DNA of 64,000 nt from Sphingomonas sp. SORGH_AS_0879 (GTDB lineage: Bacteria; Pseudomonadota; Alphaproteobacteria; Sphingomonadales; Sphingomonadaceae), in assembly GCF_030819175.1 (NCBI RefSeq), contig NZ_JAUTBJ010000002.1, positions 320,001-384,000 of the forward strand. Direction: 5' to 3'. Under the pieces are notes generated by a model. The model saw only the letters and a program-made list of their open reading frames with translations. It was not told where the DNA came from and searched no databases. The translations under genes and the position numbers were made by a program. Numbering within the stretch: position 1 is the first letter of the stretch; each line of letters begins with the position of its first letter. This document shows positions 63,166 through 64,000 of the stretch, piece by piece.

Positions 63166-64000
63166 TGGACCATTTTCATTTCTCGAACGGCGAACTCCAT
63201 GTGGAGGACGTGCCCGTAGCCCGGATCGCTGCCGAGGTCGGCACGCCGGTCTATGTCTATTCCGCCTCCACCTTCCGTCGCCATGCGCAGGTGTTCCGCG
63301 AGGGGCTGAGCGCCCTGCCGCGCGTGCACCTGGCCTATGCGATCAAGGCGAATCCCAACCTCGCCGTGCTGCGCGTGCTGGCGGACGAGGGGTATGGCGC
63401 GGACGTCGTCTCGGTCGGCGAGATGCGCCGCGCGCTGGCGGCGGGGATGAAGGCGGAGGACATCGTCTTCTCCGGCGTCGGCAAGACCCGCGCCGAATTG
63501 ATCGCCGCGCTGGAGGCCGGGATCGGCCAGTTCAACCTGGAATTGGAGGAAGAGGGCGCGGTCCTCGCCGAACTGGCGCATGAACGCGGGCTGGTCGCCC
63601 CCGCCACGCTGCGGGTGAACCCGGACGTGGACGCTGGCACCCACGCCAAGATTTCGACCGGGCGCAAGGAGAACAAGTTCGGCGTGCCGATCGACCAAGC
63701 GCTGGGCATGTTCGACCGTCTGGCGGGGCTGCCCGGTATCGATCTGAAAGGCGTCGCCTGCCACATCGGCAGCCAGTTGGGCGATCTCGCGCCCCTGGAG
63801 GCCGCCTATAAGCGGATCGGCGAACTGGTCGCCGAACTGCGCGGGGCGGGGCACCGCATCAGCCGCGTCGATCTGGGCGGCGGCCTGGGCGTTCCCTACA
63901 AGCCCGGCGACGTGATGCCCGCCCCCGCCGCTTATGGCGAGATGGTGGCGCGCGTCACGAAGGACTGGGATGTCGAGCTGATGTTCGAGCCGGGCCGGGT
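63165..64000 (+). CDS. lysA: Diaminopimelate decarboxylase (N-terminal part)
   Basis: PLP enzyme that decarboxylates meso-diaminopimelate to L-lysine. The first 278 residues are present and the gene runs off the right edge. Lys61 in HLAYAIKANPNLAVLR is the Schiff-base lysine. Other blocks are ADVVSVGEMRRALAAGM, FSGVGKTRAELIAAL, ACHIGSQLGDLAPLEAAY, and the phosphate-binding DLGGGLGVPYKPGD. The ATG at 63165 overlaps the lipoprotein stop (TGATG). Confidence 0.93.
   Translation, partial: MDHFHFSNGELHVEDVPVARIAAEVGTPVYVYSASTFRRHAQVFREGLSALPRVHLAYAIKANPNLAVLRVLADEGYGADVVSVGEMRRALAAGMKAEDIVFSGVGKTRAELIAALEAGIGQFNLELEEEGAVLAELAHERGLVAPATLRVNPDVDAGTHAKISTGRKENKFGVPIDQALGMFDRLAGLPGIDLKGVACHIGSQLGDLAPLEAAYKRIGELVAELRGAGHRISRVDLGGGLGVPYKPGDVMPAPAAYGEMVARVTKDWDVELMFEPGR

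Overview
The window reads as chromosomal DNA of a high-GC alphaproteobacterium, most likely a Sphingomonas-type sphingomonad. This rests on the gene complement: a complex I NDUFA9-type protein, a YlxR protein fused to an L7Ae-like domain inside the nusA-infB operon, the ligase-associated Lhr-type helicase and exonuclease pair, a large TonB receptor, and argH-lipoprotein-lysA. Genus level is inference, since no rRNA is present. There is no transposase, phage gene or CRISPR array. The accessory DNA consists of several families of short palindromic repeats.

1-15067: purine degradation. Xanthine dehydrogenase small subunit (cut by the left edge) and a purine permease run leftward. An exported adenosine-deaminase-like enzyme and ten tightly overlapping genes run rightward (HpxX, HpxY, HpxW, allantoate amidohydrolase, ureidoglycine-glyoxylate aminotransferase, PuuE allantoinase, HpxZ, UraD, a HpyO-like urate hydroxylase candidate, UraH), followed by a BASS-family transporter. 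A convergent LysR gene closes the block. Together they can be read as nucleoside -> (hypo)xanthine -> urate -> hydroxyisourate -> OHCU -> allantoin -> allantoate -> ureidoglycine -> oxalurate -> oxamate/oxalate, with glycine made in the transamination.

15291-28428: tRNA-Leu(CAG), NDUFA9-type protein, undecaprenyl-diphosphatase, glutamate synthase gltDB, an AI-2E-family membrane protein, an OmpA-like lipoprotein, a small secreted protein, threonine aldolase and a LacI regulator. 28429-32844: sugar use, with a sugar porter behind a candidate LacI operator, a ROK regulator and an aldose sugar dehydrogenase.

32900-44763: the translation/RNA block rimP-nusA-(tautomerase)-ylxR-infB-rbfA, then tdk-truB-rpsO-pnp. 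Two oddities lie here: truB contains an in-frame palindromic repeat element, and pnp is split by one extra C. 45027-50410: a decayed gene, a membrane glycosyltransferase, an M48 protease with LysM, and a bifunctional RelA/SpoT (p)ppGpp enzyme. 50633-57404: the head-to-head helicase/exonuclease pair and the periplasmic glucan genes opgGH. 57582-64000: a TonB receptor, a TlpA-like thioredoxin lipoprotein, argH, a small lipoprotein and lysA (cut by the right edge).

Four families of interspersed palindromic repeats fill most intergenic gaps. In this report A is the CCTGAGCGAAGTCGAAGG type, B the TCCTCCCC multi-hairpin type, C the CCCGGCGAAGGCCGGG type and D the CGCAGAGGCGCGGAGG type. They often occur as inverted pairs, once nested three deep (39644-40000) and once inside truB.
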